Below, in pieces: positions 44,411 through 53,495 of a stretch of DNA of 64,000 bases. Position 1 is the first letter of the stretch; each line of letters begins with the position of its first letter. The notes under the pieces are model-generated. The model saw only the letters and a program-made list of their open reading frames with translations. It had not been told where the DNA came from and did no database searches. Origin of the DNA: CAIKBL01 sp050247235 (GTDB lineage Bacteria; Pseudomonadota; Gammaproteobacteria; Ga0077536); NCBI GenBank assembly GCA_050247235.1, contig JBFWUN010000013.1, positions 29,894 through 93,893 of the forward strand, written 5' to 3'. Made by a program: the position numbers and the translations under genes.

Positions 44411-45820
44411 TCAGGGAATCAGCAGGACTTCGCCCAGCCGGACGGTGGAATCGCTGCGGTTGTTCGCGGCGAGGATCTGCGCGGGACTGACGGCGTAGCG
44501 TTCGGCGATCGCGGACAAGGTGTCGCCCTGTGTGACCATGTGACGGCGACCCTGCGCGTAGCGGGCGCCCATGCCGCCCTTGCGGAAATAGGACTTGATG
44601 CCGTCGCGGATCGCGCCCGCGATCCTGCTCCGGAAACGCCGGTCGCGCAGCAGCTGCTCCTCCTGCGGGTTGGAGATGAACGCGGTCTCCACCAGCAGGG
44701 ACGGAATGTCGGGTGACTTGAGCACCATGAATCCGGCCGCCTGGACCTGGCGCCGATGCACCGTGCCGACCCGTTGCAGCGATTTCAGCACGTTCCCGGC
44801 AACACTCAGGCTCGCCTCGAGCGACGCGGACTGCGAAAGCTCCAGCAGCACGGAACGCAGCTGCGGATCCTTGTCGTCCAGTGCGACGCCGCCCACCAGG
44901 TCCGCGGCATTCTCGCGCTCCGCCAGCCAGCGCGCCGCTTCGCTCGACGCACCCCGATGGGACAGCACGTACACCGAGGAGCCGCGCACGCGCCGGTTGC
45001 GGAATGCGTCGGCGTGGATGGACACGAACATGTCGGCGCGGTGCTTGCGTGCCCGCACCATGCGATCGCGCAGACCGACGTAGTAATCCCCTTCCCGGAT
45101 CAGGACTGCCCGCATGTCCGGCTCCTGGTCGATCAGCGCCGCCAGTTCGCGCGCGATGGCGAGCACGACGGTTTTCTCGTACGTGCCGCGCGGCCCGATG
45201 GCGCCGACATCCTCGCCGCCGTGCCCGGCGTCGATGGCGATCACGTATTCGCGTTCCGCGACCTTGCGGGCCGTGGGCGGGGTGAGTGCCGGCGCGCTCG
45301 CCTGCGCGGCCACGGCGGGCGGCGCGGCCTCCCCGGGGGGCGCGGGTGGTGTGTCCGGTGACGACGTCGCCACGGGCGGCACGCTCGCCGGCGGGGTGGT
45401 GACCGGCGCGGGTGACGCAGGTGGCTCCTGGCGATCCGCATGTTCGAGGAGGTCGATCACGAGCCGGTGGCCGTAGGGTGCATGCGGCGGCAGCAGCGCG
45501 CGCTTCAGGCGGAGACCGCGCGCGAGGTCGAGGACGATGCGCAGATCCTGCCCGTTCGGCAGCGGTGCGTGCCGCACACCGAGCACGCGGCCGGACGGAT
45601 GCGGCGCCATCGTGAGTGGCTTCGTCAGGACCGAGCGGCGCAGGTCGATCACCACGCGCGGGGGGTCGTTGATCGGGAAGATCTCGAATTCGGCCGCCTC
45701 GGACAGGTCCAGCACGAGCCGCGACTGGTCGGGCGCATGCCAGACGCGCAGGTCTTCCACACGCGCCGCCCAGACCGGGAGCGCGAGCGCGACCAGAATC
45801 CATAAGACCACGCGAGACAT
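44411..45820 (-). CDS. amiC: N-acetylmuramoyl-L-alanine amidase with AMIN and LysM domains
   Basis: 469 residues: Sec signal (cut near VWA, 18), AMIN domain (about 19-125), a Pro/Ala linker (132-185), zinc amidase_3 domain with His200 (DAGHGG), Glu215 and a later His in SIHADAF, and a C-terminal LysM (about 423-469). It cleaves septal peptidoglycan for cell separation. AmiB is the other possible name; family is certain, paralogue is not. Confidence 0.92.
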   Translation of the reverse strand: MSRVVLWILVALALPVWAARVEDLRVWHAPDQSRLVLDLSEAAEFEIFPINDPPRVVIDLRRSVLTKPLTMAPHPSGRVLGVRHAPLPNGQDLRIVLDLARGLRLKRALLPPHAPYGHRLVIDLLEHADRQEPPASPAPVTTPPASVPPVATSSPDTPPAPPGEAAPPAVAAQASAPALTPPTARKVAEREYVIAIDAGHGGEDVGAIGPRGTYEKTVVLAIARELAALIDQEPDMRAVLIREGDYYVGLRDRMVRARKHRADMFVSIHADAFRNRRVRGSSVYVLSHRGASSEAARWLAERENAADLVGGVALDDKDPQLRSVLLELSQSASLEASLSVAGNVLKSLQRVGTVHRRQVQAAGFMVLKSPDIPSLLVETAFISNPQEEQLLRDRRFRSRIAGAIRDGIKSYFRKGGMGARYAQGRRHMVTQGDTLSAIAERYAVSPAQILAANNRSDSTVRLGEVLLIP

Positions 45821-45854
45821 CGGGTTGGAGCTCGATCTTGAGAGATCTCTTCGA

Positions 45855-45884
45855 ATTCTCGGTCAATCCTCGAGATTCTTTCAA
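45855..45884 (-). promoter_or_regulatory. Candidate promoter before the amidase gene
   Basis: TTGAAA (45879-45884), an 18-base spacer and GAGAAT (45855-45860) on the minus strand, in the AT-richer 140-base tsaE-amidase gap. Confidence 0.35.
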
Positions 45885-45960
45885 GTATTTCTGCGGAAGC
45901 GCGCTCAAATCCCTGAACCTGAACGCCGATCCCGCGGGCCAGGGCGGCGCGGAGGGCGGT

Positions 45961-46440
45961 TCAGGCGTCGGCGGGGTCCAAGGCCGCCAGCAGCGCCGCG
46001 CCGGCCGGCCCGTGCGCCTGCGCATGCAGGATCCGCGCGGTCGGTCCGGCGATCTCGAGGATCAGTGCGAGGTCGACGTCTCCGAGCTGGTCGCCGGCGC
46101 GTTCCGGCCACTCCACCAGGCACACGGTCTCCGGGCCAAGGTATTCGTTGAACCCCATGTAGTAGAGCTCGCCGGGGTCCGCCAGGCGGTAAAGGTCAAA
46201 GTGGTGCACCGTGAAGCAGGGCAGCGGGTAGCTCTCGACGAGCGTGAAGGTGGGACTCTTGACCTTGCCGGCGTAGCCGAGCGCGCGCAGGAACGCGCGT
46301 GCGAAGGTGGTCTTGCCTGCCGCGAGCGGTCCGGACAGCGTGATGAGAACGCCGGCGCGGGTGCGCGCCGCGAGACGCCCCGCGAGGCGGGCAAGCGCCG
46401 GTTCATCGGGCACCTCGACCCGACGCGCGTCGGCACCCAC
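45961..46440 (-). CDS. tsaE: tRNA N6-threonylcarbamoyladenosine ATPase TsaE
   Basis: 159 residues from a GTG start. The P-loop is GPLAAGKTT (37-45), followed by SPTFTLVESY (62-71) and HHFDLYRL (79-86), all diagnostic. It is the ATPase of the t6A complex. It starts 5 bases after the nnr stop. An extended frame through nnr is a shadow. Confidence 0.93.
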   Translation of the reverse strand: MGADARRVEVPDEPALARLAGRLAARTRAGVLITLSGPLAAGKTTFARAFLRALGYAGKVKSPTFTLVESYPLPCFTVHHFDLYRLADPGELYYMGFNEYLGPETVCLVEWPERAGDQLGDVDLALILEIAGPTARILHAQAHGPAGAALLAALDPADA

Positions 46441-46445
46441 GGGGA

Positions 46446-47903
46446 TCAGTTCACGAGCCGGCGCAGCGCGGGCATCAGGTCCGACGCGAGCAGCCCGCGT
46501 TCGCCGTCCGCGGCAGCGAGGTCGCCCGCCGCTGCGTGCAACGCGGCGCCGGCCGCGGCCGCATCCGGCAGCGGCATCCCCTGCGCATGCAGCGCCGCAA
46601 CCACGCCCGTCAGCACATCGCCCATGCCGCCGCTGCCCATGCCTGGATTGCCCCCGGCGATCACGCGCGTGCTCCCGTCTGCCTGCACGATTGTCCCGGC
46701 GCCCTTCAGCAGCACGGTGCCGCCATAACGGGCCTGCAGGGCGCGTGCCGCGGCCGCGCGATCCGCCGCGATCGCATGCGTGTCGGTGGCCAGGAGGCGC
46801 GCGGCTTCGCCGGGATGCGGAGTCAGCACCCAATCCGCGCGGCGCGCCGGATCCTGCGCAAGGAGATTCAGCGCGTCGGCGTCGAGCACGAGCGGGTGCC
46901 GCGTGTCGCGCAGCGCGGCCCACAGCCCGAGCGCCCATGCCGACTGCCCGAGTCCCGGACCGAGCGCGACCACACCAGCGCGGGCGAGCAGCGGCGCGAG
47001 CTCGTCCGGCCCGGTGATCCCGTGAGCCATGATCTCCGGTCGCCCGGCATTCAGGCCCGCCGCGATCGCGGGCGCACAGGCCACGCTGACGAGCCCGGCC
47101 CCGCAGCGCAGCGCGGCCTCCGCCGCAAGACGCGGCGCGCCGCTCATCCCCGGCGCGCCGCCCACCACCAGGACGTGCCCGCTCGATCCCTTGTGCGCGG
47201 TACGCGCGCGCGGTGCCAGCGCGCGGCGCCAGTCCGCCCAGCCGCACAGGCTCGCGCACGGCGCGACCTGCGTGAAGGCCGCCGCGGGGATCGCGAGCGA
47301 CGCGAGCTCCAGCCTTCCCACGTGTTCGCGCGCGTCGCCCGTTTCGAGGCCGAGCTTGCGTGCGATGAACGTCAGCGTGACCTCGGCGCGCACGGCGGGA
47401 CCGCGCGCGGCCCCGGTGTCCGCATCCAGGCCGGACGGCACGTCCAGGCTGAAGCAGGCACCCGGGGCAGCATTGATGTCCGCGATGGCCTGGCATGCCG
47501 GTCCGGCGACCGCGCGGTTGAGTCCGATGCCGAACAGCGCATCGACGACCACCTGCGCGCGCGCGAGGGCGTCGCGCGTCTCGACCACCACCACGGGGGT
47601 CGCGCGCAATGCCTGCCAGGCCAGTACTGCGTCGCCGCGCGCAGCCGGGCTTCCGACCTGCATGACGGTGACGTCCAGCCCGGCCGCGTGCGCGAGCTGC
47701 GCGAGCACGTAACCGTCTCCCCCGTTGTTGCCGCCGCCGCACACCACGGCAATACGCCGCGCGCGCGGCCAGTGCCGACGCAGGGTCTCGAACGCGGCGG
47801 TGCCGGCCCGCCGCATCAGTTCGAAACTCGCGATGCCCTCCACCCGGCAGGCGGCCTCCTCGAGGGCGCGGATCGTGGCGACGTCGTACAGCGCGAGGGC
47901 CAT
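46446..47903 (-). CDS. nnr: Bifunctional NAD(P)H-hydrate epimerase / ADP-dependent dehydratase
   Basis: 485 residues. The N-terminal YjeF epimerase domain has VCGGGNNGGDGYVLA, VVDALFGIGL and the catalytic-region SGLDADTG. The C-terminal ribokinase-like domain has LTPHPGEAARLL, LLKGAGT and NPGMGSGGMGDVLTG. It repairs hydrated NAD(P)H. Confidence 0.95.
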   Translation of the reverse strand: MALALYDVATIRALEEAACRVEGIASFELMRRAGTAAFETLRRHWPRARRIAVVCGGGNNGGDGYVLAQLAHAAGLDVTVMQVGSPAARGDAVLAWQALRATPVVVVETRDALARAQVVVDALFGIGLNRAVAGPACQAIADINAAPGACFSLDVPSGLDADTGAARGPAVRAEVTLTFIARKLGLETGDAREHVGRLELASLAIPAAAFTQVAPCASLCGWADWRRALAPRARTAHKGSSGHVLVVGGAPGMSGAPRLAAEAALRCGAGLVSVACAPAIAAGLNAGRPEIMAHGITGPDELAPLLARAGVVALGPGLGQSAWALGLWAALRDTRHPLVLDADALNLLAQDPARRADWVLTPHPGEAARLLATDTHAIAADRAAAARALQARYGGTVLLKGAGTIVQADGSTRVIAGGNPGMGSGGMGDVLTGVVAALHAQGMPLPDAAAAGAALHAAAGDLAAADGERGLLASDLMPALRRLVN

Positions 47904-47916
47904 CAGTGCGACGCGG

Positions 47917-48462
47917 TCAGGGCACGCGCAGAAAGGTATCGCGGTAGTGCTTGAGCTCCGCGATCGAATCGCGGATGTCGTCGAGCGCGAGGTGACTCGA
48001 CCTCTTGGTGAACGCCGGCAGGTCCCGCGCCCAGCGGCGCTGCAGTTCCTTCAAGGTACTGACATCGAGATTGCGGTAATGAAAGAACTCCGCGAGCCGC
48101 GGCATGTAACGGTACAGGAAGCGGCGGTCCTGGCAGATGCTGTTGCCGCACATCGGGGAAGTCTTGGCCGGCACGTACTGCGCAAGGAACGTGAGCGTGG
48201 CGTCCTCCGCATCCGCCAGCGTCGTGCGGCTCTCACGCACGCGGGCGGTCAGCCCCGATTCGCCGTGCTGGCGGGTGTTCCATTCGTCCATCATCGCGAG
48301 GACGACGTCCGGCTGGTGGACGGCGAGCACCGGTCCCTCGACTGCCTCGCGCAGGTGCGCATCGGTCACGATCGTCGCGATCTCGATGATCGTGTCGCGC
48401 TCGGGATCGAGTCCCGTCATCTCGAGATCGATCCAGATGAGATTGTCGGCTGAGTGGTTCAT
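47917..48462 (-). CDS. orn: Oligoribonuclease
   Basis: 181 residues, DEDDh exonuclease with WIDLEMTGLD (Asp12, Glu14), QDRRFLYRYMPRL and the late HLALDDIRDSI. It degrades very short RNAs, including linear di-GMP from c-di-GMP breakdown, which is relevant to the GGDEF/EAL protein at 59447. Starts 23 bases after recR ends. Confidence 0.96.
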   Translation of the reverse strand: MNHSADNLIWIDLEMTGLDPERDTIIEIATIVTDAHLREAVEGPVLAVHQPDVVLAMMDEWNTRQHGESGLTARVRESRTTLADAEDATLTFLAQYVPAKTSPMCGNSICQDRRFLYRYMPRLAEFFHYRNLDVSTLKELQRRWARDLPAFTKRSSHLALDDIRDSIAELKHYRDTFLRVP

Positions 48463-48485
48463 CGCGGGCTCGGTTCGGGCTGGGG

Positions 48486-49079
48486 TCAGTACTCGCGCCG
48501 GCTCTGGATCGCGAGTGACAGGGTGGAGGCATCCACGTACTCGAGTTCACCACCGAGCGGTACCCCGTAGGCGATGCGCGTGGCCTTCACACCGGCCTGC
48601 CGCGCGAGCTGCTTGAGGTAATGGGCGGTGGCCTCGCCTTCCATGGTGGTTCCCGTGGCGACGATCAGCTCGCGGACCTCACCCGTCGCGAGCCGTGCCT
48701 CGAGCAGATCGAGCCGCAAGGTCTGCGGCGATACCCCGTCGATCGGCGACAGCCGCCCCATCAGCACGAAGTAGCGGCCGTTGAAATCGAGTGCCTGTTC
48801 GATTGCGGCAACGTCCAGCGGGGACTCCACCGCGCAGACCACGGACGCATCGCGGGCCGGCGATTCGCAGATCCGGCAGACGCGGGTCTCGCTGAACGTC
48901 CGGCACACTTCGCAGTGTCCGATCCGGTCCATCGCGTCCACGAGCGCGCGGGACAGGCGCCGCGCGCCGTCCCGGTTGCGCTCCAGCAGGTGGAATGCCG
49001 CACGCTGCGCCGACTTGGGGCCGATGCCGGGCAGGCACTGCAGTGCCTTGACCAGTTCGTTCAGCACCGCGGTGGTCAT
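48486..49079 (-). CDS. recR: Recombination protein RecR
   Basis: 197 residues. Helix-hairpin-helix LPGIGPKSAQRAAFHLL (16-32), four-Cys zinc finger (Cys56, 59, 68, 71) and a Toprim domain (VATGTTMEGEATAHYL). The usual NPT in the Toprim motif is GTT. Acts with RecFO. Seven bases separate it from ybaB. Confidence 0.96.
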   Translation of the reverse strand: MTTAVLNELVKALQCLPGIGPKSAQRAAFHLLERNRDGARRLSRALVDAMDRIGHCEVCRTFSETRVCRICESPARDASVVCAVESPLDVAAIEQALDFNGRYFVLMGRLSPIDGVSPQTLRLDLLEARLATGEVRELIVATGTTMEGEATAHYLKQLARQAGVKATRIAYGVPLGGELEYVDASTLSLAIQSRREY

Positions 49080-49086
49080 GCGTGCA

Positions 49087-49410
49087 TCAGAACGGCAGCT
49101 TGAAACCGGGCGGCAGCTCCAGGCCTTGCGCCATGCCCGCCATGCGTTCCGCGCTCGCGCGTTCGACCTTGCGCACGGCGTCGTTGACCGCGGCCGCCAG
49201 CAGGTCTTCCAGCATCGTCACGTCGTCCTGCAGGAGCTCCGGAGCGATGCGGACCCCCTTCACGTCGTGGCGACCGTTCATCGTGACTTTCACGAGACCC
49301 GCGCCGGACTCGCCGGTCACTTCCATCGCCGCGATCTCTTCCTGCGCGCGCTTGAGATCCTCCTGCATGCGCTGCGCCTGCTTCATCAGGTTGCCCAAGG
49401 GTCCTTTCAT
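49087..49410 (-). CDS. ybaB: YbaB/EbfC nucleoid-associated protein
   Basis: 107 residues: helical start MKGPLGNLMKQAQRMQEDLKRAQEEI then VTGESGAGLVKVTMNGRHDVKGVRI, the family signature. Binds DNA; function ill-defined. Lies between dnaX and recR as usual. Confidence 0.95.
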   Translation of the reverse strand: MKGPLGNLMKQAQRMQEDLKRAQEEIAAMEVTGESGAGLVKVTMNGRHDVKGVRIAPELLQDDVTMLEDLLAAAVNDAVRKVERASAERMAGMAQGLELPPGFKLPF

Positions 49411-49459
49411 GCAATTTGCTCCCGCGTGGGTTGGGGGTCTGGAGTCCGGGCGCGCGCGC

Positions 49460-51103
49460 TCACGGCTCCTTGGCCGCCACCTGTTCGATGGTGGCGCCGA
49501 ACTGCCGCTGCAATGTCTGCACGTTCGGATCTTCCTCGATGTGACGTTGCGCGGCGGCCTGGCGCGCGGCCTCGGCCTCGGTGCGCAGCCGGGCCGGCGT
49601 CGCGCCGTCCCGCGGTCCGCTGACGAAGCGGACGATGACCTCGCGCTGCAGGGCCTGGCGCAGCGCCTGCTCCAGCGCCCTGACCTGGCGTTCCGTGCGC
49701 AGGCTCTCGGACTGTGGCGTCAGTGCGAGTTCGACAACACGCCCGTCGTACGACTGCAGCGCGCAGTGGCGCGCGAGTTCGCGCACCAGCCCGGTGGTCT
49801 CGAGCTGTTCCACCGTCACGGCCCAGTCCAGCACATTGGAGGTCCCGGCCACGGGCCCGGCAGGTGCCTGCGTCGGCGACGCGGCCGGTGCTGCGCGTGC
49901 GACGTCGGGCCGCGCGCGCTCGATGCCGGCGGCCGTATCACGCACCGGGGCGCGGGGCGCGCCGGACGCGGCGGCGCTGCGCGGGGGTGCCGCCGCGGGT
50001 GCGGGCGTGGTGCTCACGGTCTCTTCCGGTCGGAACGCAAGCATGCGCAGCAGCGCCATCTCGAAGCCCACCTGCGGCTCCGGCGCCAGTGGCAGGTCGC
50101 GCCGTCCGAGCAGGCCCAGCTGGTAGAAGAGCTGGCAGTCCTCGGGTGACAGCGATCCTGCAAGTGCGTGCACCTCGTTGTTCTCCTCCACGTCCGCCGC
50201 CTCGGCACCGAGCGTCTGCACCACCGCGATCCGCCGCAGCAGTGACAGCATTTCGCCAAGCACCTGCGCGAAGTCGGGCGCGAACTCCGCGATCTCCCGC
50301 GCCTTCCCGATCAGCGCGCGCGCATCGCCGGCGGCGAGCGCGGTCACGAGCGGGATCACCTGCTCGGTGCCGACCGTCCCGAGCATCGTCGCCACTTCGC
50401 GGACCTCGAGCCGGCCGCCGGTGAACGCGATTGCCTGGTCGAGCAGGCTCAGCGAATCGCGCATGCTGCCGTCGGCCGCAGCTGCGATCAGCGCGAGCGC
50501 CCCCGATTCCGCATCGATGCCTTCGGCGGCGAGGATGCGCTCCAGCTGCTCGTGGATCTGACCAGCCCCGAGCCGCTTGAGGTTGAACTGCAGGCACCGC
50601 GACAGGATGGTGATCGGCAGCCGCTTGGGATCCGTCGTCGCCAGCAGGAACTTCACGTGCGGCGGCGGCTCCTCCAGCGTCTTCAGCAGCGCGTTGAACG
50701 AGTGATTCGAGAACATGTGCACCTCGTCGATCAGGTACACCTTGAAACGCCCCCGCGCCGGCGCGTACTGCACGTTCTCCAGCAGTTCGCGGGTCTCGTC
50801 CACCTTGGTGCGGGAGGCCGCGTCCACCTCGATGAGATCGACGAAGCGGCCCTCGTCCACCTCCACACATGCGCTGCACTTGCCACAGGGCGTGCTGCTG
50901 ACCCCCTGTTCACAATTGAGCGCCTTGGCGAGCACGCGGGCGATCGACGTCTTGCCGACGCCCCGCGTGCCGGTGAACAGGTACGCATGGTGCAGCCGCT
51001 GGCTGTCCAGCGCGTTCACGAGCGCCCGCAGCACGTGTCCCTGCCCCACCATCTGGCTGAAGTCGCGTGGCCGCCACTTGCGTGCGAGAACTTGGTAGGT
51101 CAT
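49460..51103 (-). CDS. dnaX: DNA polymerase III subunit gamma/tau
   Basis: 547 residues. Walker A GTRGVGKT (45-52), zinc Cys64/73/76/79, LIDEVHMFSNHSFNALLKTLEEPP and the SRC sensor are intact, followed by a Pro/Ala linker (about 375-440) and a tau-type C-terminal domain. No A-rich slippery site for gamma formation was noticed. The ATG at 51103 is preferred; the frame to 51154 would overlap the SRP RNA. Confidence 0.95.
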   Translation of the reverse strand: MTYQVLARKWRPRDFSQMVGQGHVLRALVNALDSQRLHHAYLFTGTRGVGKTSIARVLAKALNCEQGVSSTPCGKCSACVEVDEGRFVDLIEVDAASRTKVDETRELLENVQYAPARGRFKVYLIDEVHMFSNHSFNALLKTLEEPPPHVKFLLATTDPKRLPITILSRCLQFNLKRLGAGQIHEQLERILAAEGIDAESGALALIAAAADGSMRDSLSLLDQAIAFTGGRLEVREVATMLGTVGTEQVIPLVTALAAGDARALIGKAREIAEFAPDFAQVLGEMLSLLRRIAVVQTLGAEAADVEENNEVHALAGSLSPEDCQLFYQLGLLGRRDLPLAPEPQVGFEMALLRMLAFRPEETVSTTPAPAAAPPRSAAASGAPRAPVRDTAAGIERARPDVARAAPAASPTQAPAGPVAGTSNVLDWAVTVEQLETTGLVRELARHCALQSYDGRVVELALTPQSESLRTERQVRALEQALRQALQREVIVRFVSGPRDGATPARLRTEAEAARQAAAQRHIEEDPNVQTLQRQFGATIEQVAAKEP

Positions 51104-51139
51104 CAGGATCGCGCAGATGGATGCATCAAATGGAGCGGC

Positions 51140-51243
51140 GGCCGTACCAGCCACACCCCGGCACCCGCAGTCACCGTTACCGCTGCTTCCTTCCGGACCT
51201 GACGGGGTTCACGGTCTTGCGTCGCGAGGGAGCCGATACGGCC
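51140..51243 (-). ncRNA. ffs: Signal recognition particle 4.5S RNA
   Basis: The minus strand carries the universally conserved SRP helix 8 core, GTCAGGTCCGGAAGGAAGCA, and the two ends pair (GGCCGTA with TACGGCC), giving a hairpin RNA of about 104 bases. This RNA with Ffh targets membrane proteins. A TAAAGT at 51259-51264 could be the -10 box, implying slight 5' trimming. dnaX starts 36 bases downstream on the same strand, a common arrangement. Confidence 0.9.
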
Positions 51244-51315
51244 ACCATTGAGGCGGGAACTTTAGCCGGATTCGGGCAGCGGGGCCATCGGTTGATCCGG
51301 GTCGGCGCGATTCAC

Positions 51316-51339
51316 GTGCAGGTGTGTGTCCCCCTGCAC
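51316..51339. terminator. Hairpin after the FadL-type gene
   Basis: GTGCAGG and CCTGCAC form a 7-base stem with a 10-base loop, between the FadL-type stop and the SRP RNA. No T-run follows, so termination is only a possibility. Confidence 0.25.
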
Positions 51340-51401
51340 CCGAGCGCCATCGCCGATGTGTTTACCGCGCGGATGTCGACACGGCAACGGGCTGGCGTCA
51401 G

Positions 51402-52757
51402 TCAGCGGCGCCACGACCACCCCACCATGACGGCATCGACGTGCGCCGTCACGGTTTCGCGCCCACCCACGCCGAGCAGGACCGTGGCCGACGGTCCGGT
51501 GTATGACGGCGCGATCCAGCGACTGTACGTGAGGTGGAACTCGCCGCTGCCGCGGGCCTGCCACGTCAGACCGGCGCTGACCGAGTGCTCCGGATTCGGT
51601 GCGAGCATGTTGAAGGTCACCGAGTTCAGGCCATCGTCACGTTGCGGTCGCTCGCCGTACAGGTAGCCGGCGCGCACCACCAGCACCGGCGAGACGCGAT
51701 GCGCAACGCCGATCCGGAAGTTCGACTGGTTGCGCCAGTTGAAGCCGCTCCCCGTACTGGTGCCGAGCGCGCTTCCGCGCGGGTCGAGCAGCGAGTTCAG
51801 CACGCCGTTGCCGGTTGCCGGAACGTCTGCGTACTCAATTCGCTGGTAGTCGAACGTCAGGGTCCACGCCGGTGCCGGACGGACCGCGACCCCCACCGAG
51901 TAATTGGCGGGCAGATCGAGCGCGCCGTCCGCGATCAGGCCATCGTATTTCTCGAATTCGTCCATGTGGACGCGCGTGGCGTACGCCGCGCCGAGGGTCA
52001 GCCACGGTGCGATCTCTCCGAGCCACCCGAAACGTGCACCGATCCCGAGCGCCCAGTCCCATCCCCGGTTGGTCAGGTCGGTGGGCGATTTGGAGATGGG
52101 TGCGAATGCCTGCAGCCCGTAAGCCTCGAAACGCTGCACCGCGAACAGCGCCGCCGCGCCGAACGTGTGGCCCGGGAACACCTGGTAGGCGAAACCCGGC
52201 GCGGTCACCAGCTGCGTGATGTCCACCCCCACTTTCCCGCAGCCGAGCAGGAAGTTCGCCGGGCGATCGCCGCACACTGCCGGCGCGGCATTGCTGCCCG
52301 GCACCCCGGTGTCGTCGCGATACTCGGTATTGAGTCCGCCGTTGCCGTACACGGTCACGCCCCAGGCTGCACGCGCGCCCAGGCGCCGGCTGAATCCCTC
52401 TTCGGGAATCACGAAGATATTCTTGGCGCTGTTCGAGGAGATGTCGTGGACGGTGCCTGATCCTTCACGCTTCACACGGCGATGGAACATGAAGAACTCG
52501 GCGTCGATATCGACGCGATCACCTGCCGCGAGCCATTTCGCAGGGTTCGACGAACCCGCGAACGTGTCGCCCGTGAGCGCGGTCGTCGCCCCCGCCATCT
52601 GCTTCGCCAGAAACCCGTTGCCGAGGGAGAAATATCCGCCTCCCGCCAGGCTCGGCACTGTCCAGGCCACGAGCAGGAGCGCGAACATGTGGAGTACGCG
52701 GGTTTGCGCAGCGCGTCTCCCGTCGAGCGTCCGAAGTCTTCCCAGGTGTGCTTTCAT
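51402..52757 (-). CDS. FadL/TodX/OmpP1-type outer-membrane channel
   Basis: 451 residues. After a signal region with its hydrophobic core at about 23-38, the mature chain begins GGGYFSLGNGFLAKQMAGATTAL and carries the NPA-like SSNPAKW segment of the hatch domain; repeated aromatic beta strands fill the rest, ending ...VMVGWSWRR. FadL-type barrels admit long-chain fatty acids or aromatic hydrocarbons. With AlkB-like and aromatic genes in the window a hydrophobic substrate is likely. The ATG at 52757 has no strong ribosome-binding site; the N-terminal extension before the signal core is long. Confidence 0.85.
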   Translation of the reverse strand: MKAHLGRLRTLDGRRAAQTRVLHMFALLLVAWTVPSLAGGGYFSLGNGFLAKQMAGATTALTGDTFAGSSNPAKWLAAGDRVDIDAEFFMFHRRVKREGSGTVHDISSNSAKNIFVIPEEGFSRRLGARAAWGVTVYGNGGLNTEYRDDTGVPGSNAAPAVCGDRPANFLLGCGKVGVDITQLVTAPGFAYQVFPGHTFGAAALFAVQRFEAYGLQAFAPISKSPTDLTNRGWDWALGIGARFGWLGEIAPWLTLGAAYATRVHMDEFEKYDGLIADGALDLPANYSVGVAVRPAPAWTLTFDYQRIEYADVPATGNGVLNSLLDPRGSALGTSTGSGFNWRNQSNFRIGVAHRVSPVLVVRAGYLYGERPQRDDGLNSVTFNMLAPNPEHSVSAGLTWQARGSGEFHLTYSRWIAPSYTGPSATVLLGVGGRETVTAHVDAVMVGWSWRR

Positions 52758-52935
52758 TGCGACCCGTCGCGTGTCTGATGGTTGGATTCTGCCGGGCACG
52801 TGTACATCCCGGCAGGGGCCGTCAGGCCAGCCTGCGGAAAATTCGGGCCAATATGCCGGCTCATGCACCCGGCGCCACCCGGCTCGCATACGATGTCGAC
52901 TCGACCCTTCAGGCACCCCATTGAAAGGAACTGCG

Positions 52936-53334
52936 ATGCGCGGAACGAACCGGGAGATCGTCCAGGCGGCACTCGATGCGGTCACGCGTGGCGACATCGA
53001 TGCGCTGATGAACACACTTGCGGACGACGTGAAGTGGACCTTCTTCGGGAGCCACCGCTTCGCCGGCACGTTCCACGGCAAGGATGCGTTGTTGACGGGA
53101 TTGTTCGCGGTGATCGGCGAGGTGCTCGAAGACGGGATCAGGCTCGATGTGCGGTCGATCAGCGCGGATGGGGAGCGCGTCGTCGTCGAAGCGAAGGGGC
53201 GCGCCCGCTCGAAACAGGGGCTGGAGTACAACAACGACTATTGCCTCGTGTTCGACCTCGCCGACGGCCGTATCCGGCACGCGCGGGAGTATCTCGATAC
53301 GGAGCTGGTGACCCGCGTGTTCGGTCAGGGTTGA
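52936..53334 (+). CDS. SnoaL/NTF2-like protein
   Basis: 132 residues: NREIVQAALDAVTRGDIDALMNTLADDVKWTFFGSHRFAGTFHGKDAL and a final DLADGRIRHAREYLDTELV are characteristic of the ketosteroid isomerase-like SnoaL family. AAGGA lies 8 bases before the ATG. Function unknown; one of two such genes flanking a metallo-hydrolase gene. Confidence 0.85.
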   Translation: MRGTNREIVQAALDAVTRGDIDALMNTLADDVKWTFFGSHRFAGTFHGKDALLTGLFAVIGEVLEDGIRLDVRSISADGERVVVEAKGRARSKQGLEYNNDYCLVFDLADGRIRHAREYLDTELVTRVFGQG

Positions 53335-53495
53335 GGAGCGCGGATTCGGGGCGCGTCCGACGGCGTCCGATGCCGGACGCCGGGCCTCGCGCGATCCGCA
53401 GCTGGCCCGATTTCTCCGAAGTTTGACCTTCGGATCGCTGTCGTCACGCGCTGCCGGGGCCTTAGCATGGGGGCCACGCAAACCGGGAGAACGTC